Position numbers and translations under genes: made by a program. From Brachycybe producta (Eukaryota > Arthropoda > Diplopoda > Playtdesmida > Andrognathidae): 64,000 bases of DNA. Below are positions 1 through 9,428 of this stretch, in pieces. The stretch's first letter is position 1. Each line of letters opens with the position of its first letter. The notes below the pieces were generated by a model. The model was not told where the DNA came from. It saw only the letters and a program-made list of their open reading frames with translations, and did not search any database. The stretch is from NCBI GenBank assembly GCA_036925085.1, contig JAUPFP010000012.1, positions 2,845,109 to 2,909,108 of the forward strand, in the 5' to 3' direction.

Positions 1-138
1 TATTTTATGAAAATTTTGAAAAGTTGTGATCAATGAAATAAAACAAGATAATTACATCAGTTTACATTGACTTTATATATTAATGGTATATGTATGATTT
101 ATTTCTAACATAATGTGACTAATGATTGTAGATTAATA

Positions 139-858
139 CAGGGTGAGGCAAGATAACTTCCTTATTTGAAATGAGCGCTCTGAAGCTGATGGGATTCCCA
201 AGCGGCTGTGCGTGGTCTCGTTTGAGTGAGGGGATTCTAAAGTTTTGTTAACTTGTGTTTCAGTCGCCATCATGCATTGGAGTAACGAGCAGCGTGCGTT
301 TGCCTTAGAGGCGTATTTTTCCAACGTCTGTTCTGTTCTGTTGTGTTTCAGCCTTCCGAAATCGCTTCAGTATTGCGCCATTGGGTCCTGTCCCGGACCG
401 GAAATAAATTCTTTTGTGGGTCACGGCCCATACTTCAAGGGCATCAATGGCTGTGTTGCGAGAGCACTTCCCAGGGCACCTCATCTCACTGAAGGGTGAT
501 TTGGAGTGGCCGGCGTGTCACCTAATTTTGACCCCTTGTGACTTCTTTTTGTGGGGGTATTTGAAATCCCGTGTCTATACCAACCGCCCACAGACTCTGG
601 ACGACCTGAAAAAAACATTCAGGAAGAAACGGCCAACATACCCATGAATGTGCTGGATAGAGTGATAAGAAGCAGCAGAATTCTGTTCAACCAGTGTGTC
701 GACAATGGGGGGCGTCACTTACCCGATATGATTTTTAAAACGATGTAAACCATAACTTTAAATGTTTAACTTTTTAATAAAAAAAAATTAAAAATGTATC
801 TTTACTACTTTTTGTTTTATTGCATTATGAAATCAGGAAGTTATCTTGCCTCACCCTG
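139..858 (+). mobile_element. Tc1/mariner-superfamily relic, internally deleted
   Basis: Perfect-looking terminal inverted repeats (CAGGGTGAGGCAAGATAACT and its complement) flanked by TA at 137-138 and 859-860, the mariner target duplication. Inside are scraps of transposase. MHWSNEQRAFALEAYFSN near 272 resembles the DUF4817 helix-turn-helix. A later frame has WPACHLILTPCDFFLWGYLK and NGGRHLPDMIFK, which resemble the C-terminal DDE-type catalytic region. At 720 bp it is far shorter than an autonomous element and needs frame changes, so it is dead and non-autonomous. Confidence 0.88.
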
Positions 859-1035
859 TAATTAGTAATTACATTCGCTCGTGGTGTTTGAATGAAGTTA
901 CACTTATAAAAGTTATACCCCATGGATTTTTTATATTCTGTATTTGTCTCATGGCAGGTTTAGGTTTGAAAACATGTTTAAAATACTCATAGGAACCAAT
1001 TACAATCACCATTTGTTTTCGATTATGGTTTCAGA

Positions 1036-1202
1036 GAAGCAGTTGGGCGCAGTCAGAAAGGTTCCTTCTGGTTGGTTATTTGGGTTTGTTACGTGTTTGA
1101 TTCTGTTTATGGGTTTGTTTCTGTTTGTTTTGGGTTTGTTATTGGTCTGATGCTCATAAAAGGGCGGGGCTAACATTTTTCTGGCTGCGCTCAACTGCCT
1201 GT
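1036..1202. mobile_element. Fold-back MITE, family G
   Basis: Inverted ends (AAGCAGTTGGGCGCAGTCAG and the complement of CTGGCTGCGCTCAACTGCCT) enclose an interior with TCATAAAAGGGCGGGGC. Two more copies of the family are at 46715-46907 and 61077-61218. The copy at 46715 has a 9-bp target duplication, so a MULE-like origin is possible. Non-coding. Confidence 0.7.
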
Positions 1203-1392
1203 TGTTTCATTACTTTGCAAACAGGTTTTTAAAATAAATTTTCACATTTTTTTAAAAAAAATATTTCAAACTCTTGTCATTTGAAATATTTCAATGAAAT
1301 GAAATATTTCACAATATTATTCACGTGAAATATTTCAGTGGCACATTACTACAGACAATACATTAACATTGCTGACTTATTTTTGTTTTCAG

Positions 1393-1623
1393 GGATTTTT
1401 TCCAGGATTAATTCAGGCTGTATATGTGTTACGACCGGCTGGTTTTTTTCAGAAAGCAATTTCTGAAGTCAGCAGCAAATTTTTCAAAGAAGAATTCAAA
1501 TTTAAAGTAGTCATTTGTAATTCTGTTGAAGAATTGCACGAATTTATTAGTCCCAAGGAACTTACCAAAGAACTTCAAGGTTCTATTGTTTATGATCATA
1601 AGGAATGGATTGAACAAAGAGCG
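1393..1623 (+). CDS. MCF2L: DBS/MCF2L exon: C-terminal part of Sec14/CRAL-TRIO domain
   Basis: This exon follows a TTTTGTTTTCAG acceptor and ends before gtaatt. It is 231 bp with phase 0 at both sides and gives 77 residues beginning GFFPGLIQAVYVLRP and ending KEWIEQRA. FPGLIQ.V.VLRP.GFFQ and the F.FKV..C.S.EELH.FI region match the last strands and helices of the Sec14 domain of DBS, which cradle a lipid head group. An open frame runs on past the donor to 1707, but that tail is intron: the next exon restores the family sequence with AVENF. The start chosen is the acceptor; the ATG at 1369 lies in intron. Confidence 0.92.
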
Positions 1624-2412
1624 GTAATTAGGAACATTGTCAATATTTTCACTGTTTTCGATCTGTGTGTGTGTGATGATGTAGTAGTGAAGGAGCAAGG
1701 AGTATGATTTAAAGGGAGTCCATGAGAAAGTTCTTTACAAGAAAATCTAACCTTTCTTGGTTGCATTTCATTATAAAGGGCCACACACTTCACTAAATGG
1801 TATCACCCACCATATTGCGAGGTGAGGTTTGCGTAAAAAGTGAAAAAATCCAGCACATGCAGGACATATTTAAAAACTGGTGCAAATGTGGGAATTGACA
1901 TGGAGGTCTAACGTGTTAACGTGTTGGAACCCGCGCCCCACAAGCCTCTTCGAAACCCCTCTAAACAATGATCATGAATTAGTAACACGTGCCAACTTGT
2001 TGCACGTGCAGAGATACATGCCTTGTTACCTTCCACTGTGGAGAAAATTTGAACTGGTGAAAAATAGAACACAAGTGGCCACGGCCCACCGCCTATGATA
2101 GTGAATATAGGCGGGGCCCACGTGTGTTCCATTATTGACCAGCTGAAGTTTTGAAAAAGTTCAGGGAATTTTGGAAATTTTGACTAAAGCTGACTTTGAA
2201 ACGTTTTTCTAGGAAGTTTAATTGTTTGCATATTTATAGAGGAATAGGTATATAATACAGTTTGTTGCATGGGGGGGGTCTGGGGTTGATTAGTGATCTA
2301 TGCGCAATACTATAAGGCATTTTTTTTTCTAAATAGGAGTTTATTCTAAACAATTATGTATGCCAAATAAAAAATACTGACTTGGTCAGGTTGAAACCTG
2401 TTCTGAATTACC
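1624..2412. other. Intron 1, first part: nothing recognised
   Basis: Between the exon ending at 1623 and the MITE at 2413 no gene, repeat end or known element is recognisable. A GC-richer patch around 2080-2130 has a short dyad (CCCACCGCCTAT / ATAGGCGGGG) that could be the edge of an unplaced repeat. Confidence 0.5.
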
Positions 2413-2877
2413 TAAAACCTCGTTTTCACAGCGATAGTTCTTTCGTGAGAGTACCTGTCGTGAAAGTTGCGATAGTAGCTTTCGTGAAAGTTGCGATAGT
2501 TCACTCTCACAATAGCAACTGTCTACATGTCTTGAAGTAACGTGATAGTTCTGTCATGACAGTCATGTTTGACAATAGAAAACACACCAGCAGTTAAGAA
2601 ATATGTTTGAGTCAACAGCAGTGTTGCCTCTTCCTCCAGAAGCCACATTTTCCTACAAAGTGAGTATCAACAACTATTACTATTGCGGCAGTTTTGTATG
2701 CACGGTGATAGTAATCATGAAAGTTACTATCACTGTCTGTCGCAATAGTACAATCAACTATCTAGTCGAACGATATAGTGCGATAGTGACTATCATGTTG
2801 TCTGCACAATAGATCTCACGATAGTTGCTGCCATGACAGCAACTATCATAAAAACTATCATCATGAAAACGAGGCTT
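2413..2877. mobile_element. Palindromic MITE with CCTCGTTTTCA ends
   Basis: The left end reads AAACCTCGTTTTCAC and the right end is the complement of AAGCCTCGTTTTCATGATGA. Between them are many short dispersed motifs of the type GCGATAGTT, ACTATCAT and TTCGTGAAAG in both orientations, giving a highly self-complementary element of about 465 bp. Target duplication not resolved. No coding content. Confidence 0.65.
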
Positions 2878-3016
2878 AATAGACAGTTCTGGAAATAATT
2901 GATTGATTTTTGTAATTGTCATTTTTTAAAAATTATCTTTCAAAGACCCTTGATAGAATTTATTCTATCTGACAGGAGTTTATACTGAAATAATTTCTGA
3001 ATGTTTTTATTTTCAG

Positions 3017-3318
3017 GCAGTTGAAAACTTTTCCCGTCACACGAGGGAAATTTCGCAAAATCTTCGGCAACTAGTTCAACGACTTCAAGAGACTGAATTG
3101 CCAAATGATGTTCAGTCTACCAGAGAAATCCGTAGAGTTCAGACGAAAGAGTATCATAGTCTAAAGGATGATATACGCACCATGACCGGGAATGGTGAAG
3201 CTTTGCTGAAGTTGCTGAGGCATCCATGTACTAGGTCACCATCTGCAATATCGAGCTGTGCATCCTCTGCACATCCATGTCCTGAAAGCAAACTTGTAAA
3301 TGTAACGGTCGTTGAAAG
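3017..3318 (+). CDS. MCF2L: DBS/MCF2L exon: Sec14-spectrin junction
   Basis: Acceptor tttattttcag, donor AAAG/gtgagc. The exon is 302 bp, enters in phase 0 and leaves two bases over. It begins AVENFSRHTREISQNL, directly continuing the previous exon, and contains QETELPNDVQST, nearly identical to the vertebrate DBS sequence at the same place. The rest is helical and then a Ser/Cys-rich stretch ending VNVTVVER, which runs into RLLVQLEETE of the next exon. It starts the spectrin-type region. Confidence 0.92.
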
Positions 3319-4019
3319 GTGAGCACTTCGTGTTGGGTATATATAATATGAGAAAGCATACTTAATGTGTGTATTGGGAAGCAGCTTATAAAGGCGGTCA
3401 TGTAACACCATCAAATGTATTTGAATCACTACTGGTGAAATCAGTAAACCAATATTTTAGATGGCCGAGCAACGCAGCTAGTTGAGTTTCAGGGAATGTC
3501 CCTATGGGTACTGGCCTTTGATCGCTGTTTTTGTTAGATCGAAGTAGAGCCGGGGGGGGGGGGCGTTTCGCGAAACTACAAGTCTTTTTAGTAGCAAGTA
3601 AAAAATTTACAAGTTTATAAAAATATCTACTTATTAGTGTTTTACAAAAGTACATGTGTACACTTCTATTTACAAGTCAATTTCTTTTACAAATTTACAA
3701 GTGGGTGAAACCACAAAAGATCACTTGTAGCTAACGAGCGTAGTGGATAAACTTGTTACCGACACTTGTTACCAACCGAAGATTTTCTACCTTACTCAAA
3801 GGGTAGGTTGTTTTACAAGTGTTTCGAAATTAAACAGAATTTCCTTACTATCTCATATTTCTTTTAAAATACACGCCTTATTTCCTAATGCAACACTAGA
3901 CATTTTTGACACTATCGAATTACACACAGAAAAGAAAACGGCCATTTTATGAATGTTGACAACGTTTTGTTAAACTACACTTGTTACAGACAAGTCTAAT
4001 TTCACTTGTTGTCTACAAT
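3319..4019. other. Intron 2, first part: AT-rich with ACTTGTAAA dyads
   Basis: No gene. A run of 13 G lies near 3552. Between about 3575 and 4015 the motifs ACAAGT and ACTTGT recur in both orientations (for example AAATTTACAAG), resembling an eroded fold-back repeat. No clear ends. Confidence 0.4.
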
Positions 4020-4689
4020 CACTAGCGTAGCTGGTGGGGGGGTGCGGTACGTTTTTGTGGGCGGCACCAACAAAAAGAAAAGTTTTTCCTGTCGGGATAG
4101 TAGGAGTGTGAGCTTCATATGACCTGATAATTTTTACCAACTTATTATGATGTTTTCTATAACTCGTTTCTTCTCTTGATCACGCGGTGACCGCACGGAG
4201 AAGACTTGAGCTATAGAAGTAGTCGGATGGTGATCGATTGTGATCATCCTTCTGCGTAGGGGTGTAATCTGTGCAGAAGGATGGTGACCATCACTTCTGG
4301 CCGCCATTGATGTACATCTTCCTTGATGCGGTTGGAAGATGTTGTTGCTCCTTTAGGATCTGTATGTCTCCTTGCTTTGTGGTGTCTCTGGCTTGTCTAG
4401 AGAAGGGTTAGTTTAGGAACGAATAGACAACGCAGTTTCTCATTGCAAATACTGTATTCATTCTTGTACGGAAACACTAAGTTTACAAGAATGAACGTTG
4501 ATGATTAAAGGTGCGTCCACGAGCCCATTATGTGATACGGATAAAGATCGACATAATACAAAGACAGGGCAAAAAGAGTGAACGAAGAACAAAGAGGAAC
4601 ATGGTCTTTTTATATCTTGGACCTGTGTACACCTACCAGGTGTAACCAGGTCCAAGTGAGCATGGTCCTAAGAGTATCAATCTGCCACT

Positions 4690-5374
4690 TGTGAGCTTTT
4701 GACATCAACCACATTTTATTACCAACCTTTAGATGACATTTTCTACTTTTCGTTTCATCTCTGAGCAGTATGACACCTGCACAGAGAAGATCCGAGCTGT
4801 AGAGAGAGCTGGATGGAGATAGATTGAAGTCACTCTTCTGCATGGGGGTGAAATCAATGCAGGAGAGTGGCGGCCATCTCTCTCTCTTCCGGTTGATGCT
4901 GATATACATCTTCTCCATCGGTATTCCGACTAGAGAAGATGTTGTAGCTGCTGAGAATCGTATAGCTCCTGCCCTATGAAACCTCCGGCCTCTGAAGAGA
5001 AGTTATTTACATAAACATAGAGACAACGCTACTTCTTGTTACAACACTTTTATTCATTCCTTGTAAGAAGTACAGATACAAGGGTGAATAGTAAAATACT
5101 AACTGGAAATCCTCAGGCCCATGATTCGGAATGTATCGCAAAAACAGGCAAAGGAAAGAACTTAGGAACAAAGAGGAACATGGTCCTTTTATACCTTGGA
5201 CCTGTGTACACCTGCGAGGTGTAACCAGGTCCAAGTGACCATGGTCCTTTATGTATCAATCCGCCGCTTGGGCATGAGTCAGAAAGGTGAGTCAGAGAGG
5301 AGGGAGGGACGGTTGAGAGTTGTTTACCCCCCAGGCTATGGTTTTGGCGGGATCACGATTTACAGGGTGTTACA
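4690..5374 (-). repeat. 3' LTR of the young element
   Basis: 685 bp, TG...CA ends, matching 14252-14936 almost base for base. On the minus strand it carries the same palindrome, TATA box and AATAAA as the 5' copy. The internal edge (5375 onward) is mildly purine-rich on the minus strand, as expected of a polypurine tract. Confidence 0.95.
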
Positions 5375-5804
5375 TACCCTCCAACTTTGCTTGGAGTACG
5401 TCCTCGTACTCCAGCCAAGGGTGGAAGGTTTTCGAGTTACGCAGCGGGGAGACATGGGTGGCTGAGGACTTACCGTGTACAGAGGTGGTTATGGAAAGGC
5501 ACTGGCACCGAAGTGTCAGCGCCCCTAAAAATTGAAAAAGGCTGAAAACATAAAACAAAGATAATTAATGCTCGCTGAGTGGCGAGCCGCTATTGAAATT
5601 TTTTAAGAGACAGGACAGTTGCAACGTATTTTATTTTTTATAAATTTTTCGATAATGCCACCCGGATGGGTGGCGACCACATGAGTACATGTGGCGCGCA
5701 GCTATCCCTGCTGCGGAGGGTGGGGAGGATCCTGGGTCCATGAACCGTACGGGGGGGTAATCCCGCCGGACCTGGCCTCATCGGTAGCTGGATGCGGCAG
5801 ACAG

Positions 5805-7940
5805 CTATTGTCCCTGGTCGTCAGGTAGATCCCGGTGGAAGATGTTGAAGATGTCCCGGTCCCCGATAATCTTACGGGAGGACCGCTTGTTGTACAGTGT
5901 AGCCCAAGCGGCGTCCCATAAGATGGCGATTCGGTAACGAGGATCCGGTTCCGGAATGTAGTGACGACTGGTACGGAACGTCTGTCCAGCTGGCAGTCTA
6001 AAGACGGAGTTGACGAAAGCTCCCAAAAGGGCTTCCGTGGCTTCATCGATGGCATCTCCGGCGAAACTGGTGGTTTCAACAATCCGTCTTCTTGGGAAGA
6101 CGATGGTGACGAGGACACTTGTTAGGCGGGAGAGTCCCACGACATATCGCTCCCGGGGAGGGAGGTCCAGACGGGGAAACCCTTCCTCTAAAGAGAAGTG
6201 TCCTACGTAAAGGGTGTTGGCAGAGCGCACTTCGCGCTGCCAAGCGACCCACCGATTGTTGAGTAACCTCTCGCCGGAGGTGGCTGCACGGAACGGATGA
6301 TCCAGCGGTAACCGCCCCAGAGTAGCCCCGGCATGGGGTACAGTGGGCGGTGCGGCTGGTCGGGCTGGTGTTGGAGCCGCAGGTTCCAGAGAAACTGATG
6401 CGCCCGCGATAGGCCTGGCATGGCGCAAGGCGGACCGGGCCATATCGCGGGCCCGCTGACGTAGCCACTTCGACGCTGACTTCCTGCTCAGCGCCTCCAG
6501 TGGCTTGGCACTTCCTGGTGCACGGCCCAGTGCTTCCATGGGGTCACCTCCCTGTTGCATGACGTCTTGCAGAAGGTTCGTGATGGCCCTCTGTTTTTTC
6601 AAGAACGCGGCATGCTCGGCGGAAGGTGGCGGCATCAAAGGTGTAGGCGTAGGTCGTCCAGAAGGGCGGCCCGGAGGTGGCGGAGGAGGAGAGTGATGCG
6701 GGACCCGAGTAGGAGGGCCCCGAGTTTCGTAGCGATGGTCGCGGTCCAGTTGGACTCGGTGATCCTGTAGATCTTGCCTGACCCTTGGGTCGAAGTTATT
6801 ACGCGGCGGAAGGCCGCGTCCAGAGGAACCACGTTGTTCCTGCTGACTTCTTCCATCGGGTCGGCGTCGGGGCGAAAGATGGGAACCACGTGGCGAAGAG
6901 CGACGTGGCTGTGGCCGTTGAAGGGAGTCTCGAGAAGAGTGGTGGTCCCTGTAGGACTGTTGAGGCTCCTTGGGGCGAGCCCCAGTGGGAACCTGAACAC
7001 GAACAGGTTGGGGGACCACCACTATGGAAGGTAACTTTGGAGTCGGAGTTGGTGTGGCGGCCTTGCTGCGTGGAGGCGTGGCACATCGGGAGGTTGGTGG
7101 TGATGACAATGGTGTATGAGGAGGAGGCGGCGGAGTGATTGATGGCACCGGTGAGCAGTGTTGGAAAGGCTCTGGTGGCGTTATGGGTGGAGAAGGAGAT
7201 GTAGAGAGGCCAGTTGTCAGGGTTGCTGGCGAGTTTGAGGATGTAGATGATGACGCAGCTGACGACGTAACTCGGGCGGCTTCTTGGAGTCGGGCCTCGA
7301 TTCGCAGGAGCTCCTTCGGGAGTCGCGCCGTACACGGTAAGCCCAGCTCGACAAGGCGGGCGCAAACCGCACGGAGGTACGCCAGATTGTCCTCCCCTTC
7401 CTTTTTATCTCTGGCTGCCTGACGAAGGGCAGCCTCCCTCTGCAGCTCCAAGTGGAGGTCTTCAAGGGGGGAAGGCACAGATCCACCTCCCCCACGCTTC
7501 CCTCTTGCTTCAGCTCCACCCGGAATGGGTTGACCAGGCACGATGCTATCGCGGAACGCCTGGTTAACCCCCCATGCCATGATGTTGATATCGATGCGGT
7601 CTTCCCGCTCCTCCCAGTAGTGTTTTGATGTCGTGACGTCGAAGGGGACGATGCTGCTTGGAGCAGCAGGCTTCCCTTCGTGCCCGACATTGGCAGGTCG
7701 CTTGAAGCTTGCTTTTAGGCGCCGGTGAAAATTCTCCGGTTCGGAGGAGGTGCGGCGCCTATCTATTGTATTTGGCGACTCTCTTCTTGTTGTGGGCGCA
7801 CTGGCGGCGCCCGCCTTTTGTAGCTGGCAGGTAGATTGAGAGAGGGGTTCAGCGGTCCCCGCCGTTCCACTCTCCGTCTCATCTTCACTAGAAGAGGCAG
7901 ACATCATTCTGCCTCCTCTCCATGAGCCTCTACCTGGCAT
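5805..7940 (-). CDS. ORF2 of the young LTR element (711 codons), function unknown
   Basis: Uninterrupted, occupying the place of pol/env but resembling neither. Residues 1-100 are Ser/Thr-rich. A short segment with YWEEREDRIDINIMAWGV follows near 110. Residues about 160-235 form a charged helical or coiled-coil stretch (LELQREAALRQAARDKKE). About 240-450 is Pro/Ser-rich disorder. Residues about 559-711 look folded: LLNNRWVAWQ, then TLYVGHFSLEEGF, RYVVGLSRL, VTIVFPRRR, and YRIAILWDAAWATLY near the end. That C-terminal part resembles the 3' ORF of the older Gypsy element at 18199-20332. No signal peptide or membrane segment, so it is not an evident envelope. No catalytic motif recognised. Confidence 0.8.
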   Translation of the reverse strand: MPGRGSWRGGRMMSASSSEDETESGTAGTAEPLSQSTCQLQKAGAASAPTTRRESPNTIDRRRTSSEPENFHRRLKASFKRPANVGHEGKPAAPSSIVPFDVTTSKHYWEEREDRIDINIMAWGVNQAFRDSIVPGQPIPGGAEARGKRGGGGSVPSPLEDLHLELQREAALRQAARDKKEGEDNLAYLRAVCARLVELGLPCTARLPKELLRIEARLQEAARVTSSAASSSTSSNSPATLTTGLSTSPSPPITPPEPFQHCSPVPSITPPPPPHTPLSSPPTSRCATPPRSKAATPTPTPKLPSIVVVPQPVRVQVPTGARPKEPQQSYRDHHSSRDSLQRPQPRRSSPRGSHLSPRRRPDGRSQQEQRGSSGRGLPPRNNFDPRVRQDLQDHRVQLDRDHRYETRGPPTRVPHHSPPPPPPGRPSGRPTPTPLMPPPSAEHAAFLKKQRAITNLLQDVMQQGGDPMEALGRAPGSAKPLEALSRKSASKWLRQRARDMARSALRHARPIAGASVSLEPAAPTPARPAAPPTVPHAGATLGRLPLDHPFRAATSGERLLNNRWVAWQREVRSANTLYVGHFSLEEGFPRLDLPPRERYVVGLSRLTSVLVTIVFPRRRIVETTSFAGDAIDEATEALLGAFVNSVFRLPAGQTFRTSRHYIPEPDPRYRIAILWDAAWATLYNKRSSRKIIGDRDIFNIFHRDLPDDQGQ

Positions 7941-9428
7941 ATTTTCTTAAGAGTTTAAAAGTTCTTACTTTTTCAAAAGTCCCGCTGCTGGTGGTTACTT
8001 CCAAATAATAACAGAAATCGGTCCCCGATCACTCTATTATTTCAAGAGGTCCAAAGAGTTCTGAAGGCCTGATGCACTGCACGTGAGTTCAAAGGCTTGA
8101 AGGTGGCACTCAAGCTTTGGTTTAACAACAAAAACTGAAGAAGTTCGAAATTAAAATTTGGAACTTGGCACAGAAGTAGATTGAAGATTTGATGGTATAA
8201 AGAGATGAACAAAAACGAGTGCTTCTTTGAAGAGAGCAAATCAAGTGGCAATTGACCAAGTTTGGTCACTTTTCTTATTTAATTTTAAAAGTTAGAAGGG
8301 CCGGCCCCTTTTTAGAATAAGACACCTTACTCTAATTGGTTTCTTCACGACTTTATTTATTGGGGGTGGGGGTTGTCCCACCGACATTAGATGTGAGAGG
8401 TGTTGATCTAATTCTTATCAGAGTCGGTCCTGTTTATTATTTTTAGATAAACAAAAGGACTAAGGAATCTCGAGGGAGAAGGGCCGTTATTTTATTTCAC
8501 ACCGAGGTGTGAAGTTGCCCATTAACTTTCTCCCCTTCTTTTCCTTAATGCCTTTTTTTTTTTTTGGAAAAGAATAGGTCAGCAAGGTTACTAATGTACC
8601 TTGCTGTTTGTTATTATTTTTAGGGGGGAGTGGGACAGGAGTTGGTGTCCCACAATTCGATCTTAATTGAGAGGGTGACAGGTTCTTCAATTTTATTTTT
8701 TAATTGAAGGTGTCCGCTCTCACAAAATCTTCAAAACTGATTTTCTTCCTTTTTTTTTATTTGTTTATGGCCAGCAGTTTTTGTTGTTTGTTTTTTTTCT
8801 TTGAAGTCCCAGTGCATCGGTCTGGCCCCCAGAGCAATTGTCTCTTTGAAGTTTCTATCCTTCTACTGTCAACAGCATGGTCAATGACGTCCGTCCATAA
8901 TAAAGGGGAGCACGGTGTTTTTTCTTTTGCTGACCCTTTTATGGCTCTTGATTTTTCTTCTGAACGTCCTTGACTGGCCTTCGGCGTTTTTTCCCAGGTG
9001 TACCACGTGGTTGACAGTTGTTTGTGAAGGCCACGTGGTTCCGGTGTAGTTTATTGCATGTTTGAAATGGTTGCCAATATGTAAATATTGGCGGCCATTT
9101 TGAAAAGTTTAGAAGTGTTTCAAAAATTAAAGTTGTATGAATTTTGTAGAGTTTTGGGAGTTATTTGAGAGTGTTTAGAGGGGTTGTTAATGCTGTGGGG
9201 TTGTTTAGTCGTTGGGGGGTTCCTTTTATCCCCTCCCCCACCTCTTGACAACTGTCCTCAGTTGTTTCTCAACACAACAATTCTCAAATTCCTCCCGTTC
9301 TTCTATTGTTGATATTTGATGGTTGCTGGTGTTTATTTCCATAGTCATGAAATAAACACTGGTGAATTATTGTTTTATTTTCGTCGCGTTTGGTTTCTTG
9401 ACAGCGTGGGTGGCCGTTGCTTTCGTCG
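7941..9428 (-). other. Spacer between gag-protease and ORF2
   Basis: About 1.5 kb, low in coding potential on both strands, with T-rich tracts. In an autonomous relative pol would be expected here. No reverse transcriptase, RNase H or integrase motif could be found. It may hold a splice acceptor or promoter for ORF2; none is certain. Confidence 0.5.

Noticed and set aside
944-1150. 68-codon hydrophobic ORF (membrane peptide?)
   Set aside because: It runs through MITE G, whose TTTGTTTCTG-type repeats give the Leu/Phe/Gly composition. Not a gene.
1624-1707. Extension of the first DBS exon past gtaatt
   Set aside because: The sequence after the donor does not continue the DBS family, while the exon at 3017 does so in phase.
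5805-7940. ORF2 as an envelope gene
   Set aside because: No signal peptide, no hydrophobic membrane anchor, no Cys pattern or furin-type site that I can see. The position alone is not enough.
5805-7940. ORF2 as an integrase or Polinton capsid
   Set aside because: No HHCC finger or spaced D,D,E core, and no evident jelly-roll pattern or other Polinton genes nearby.
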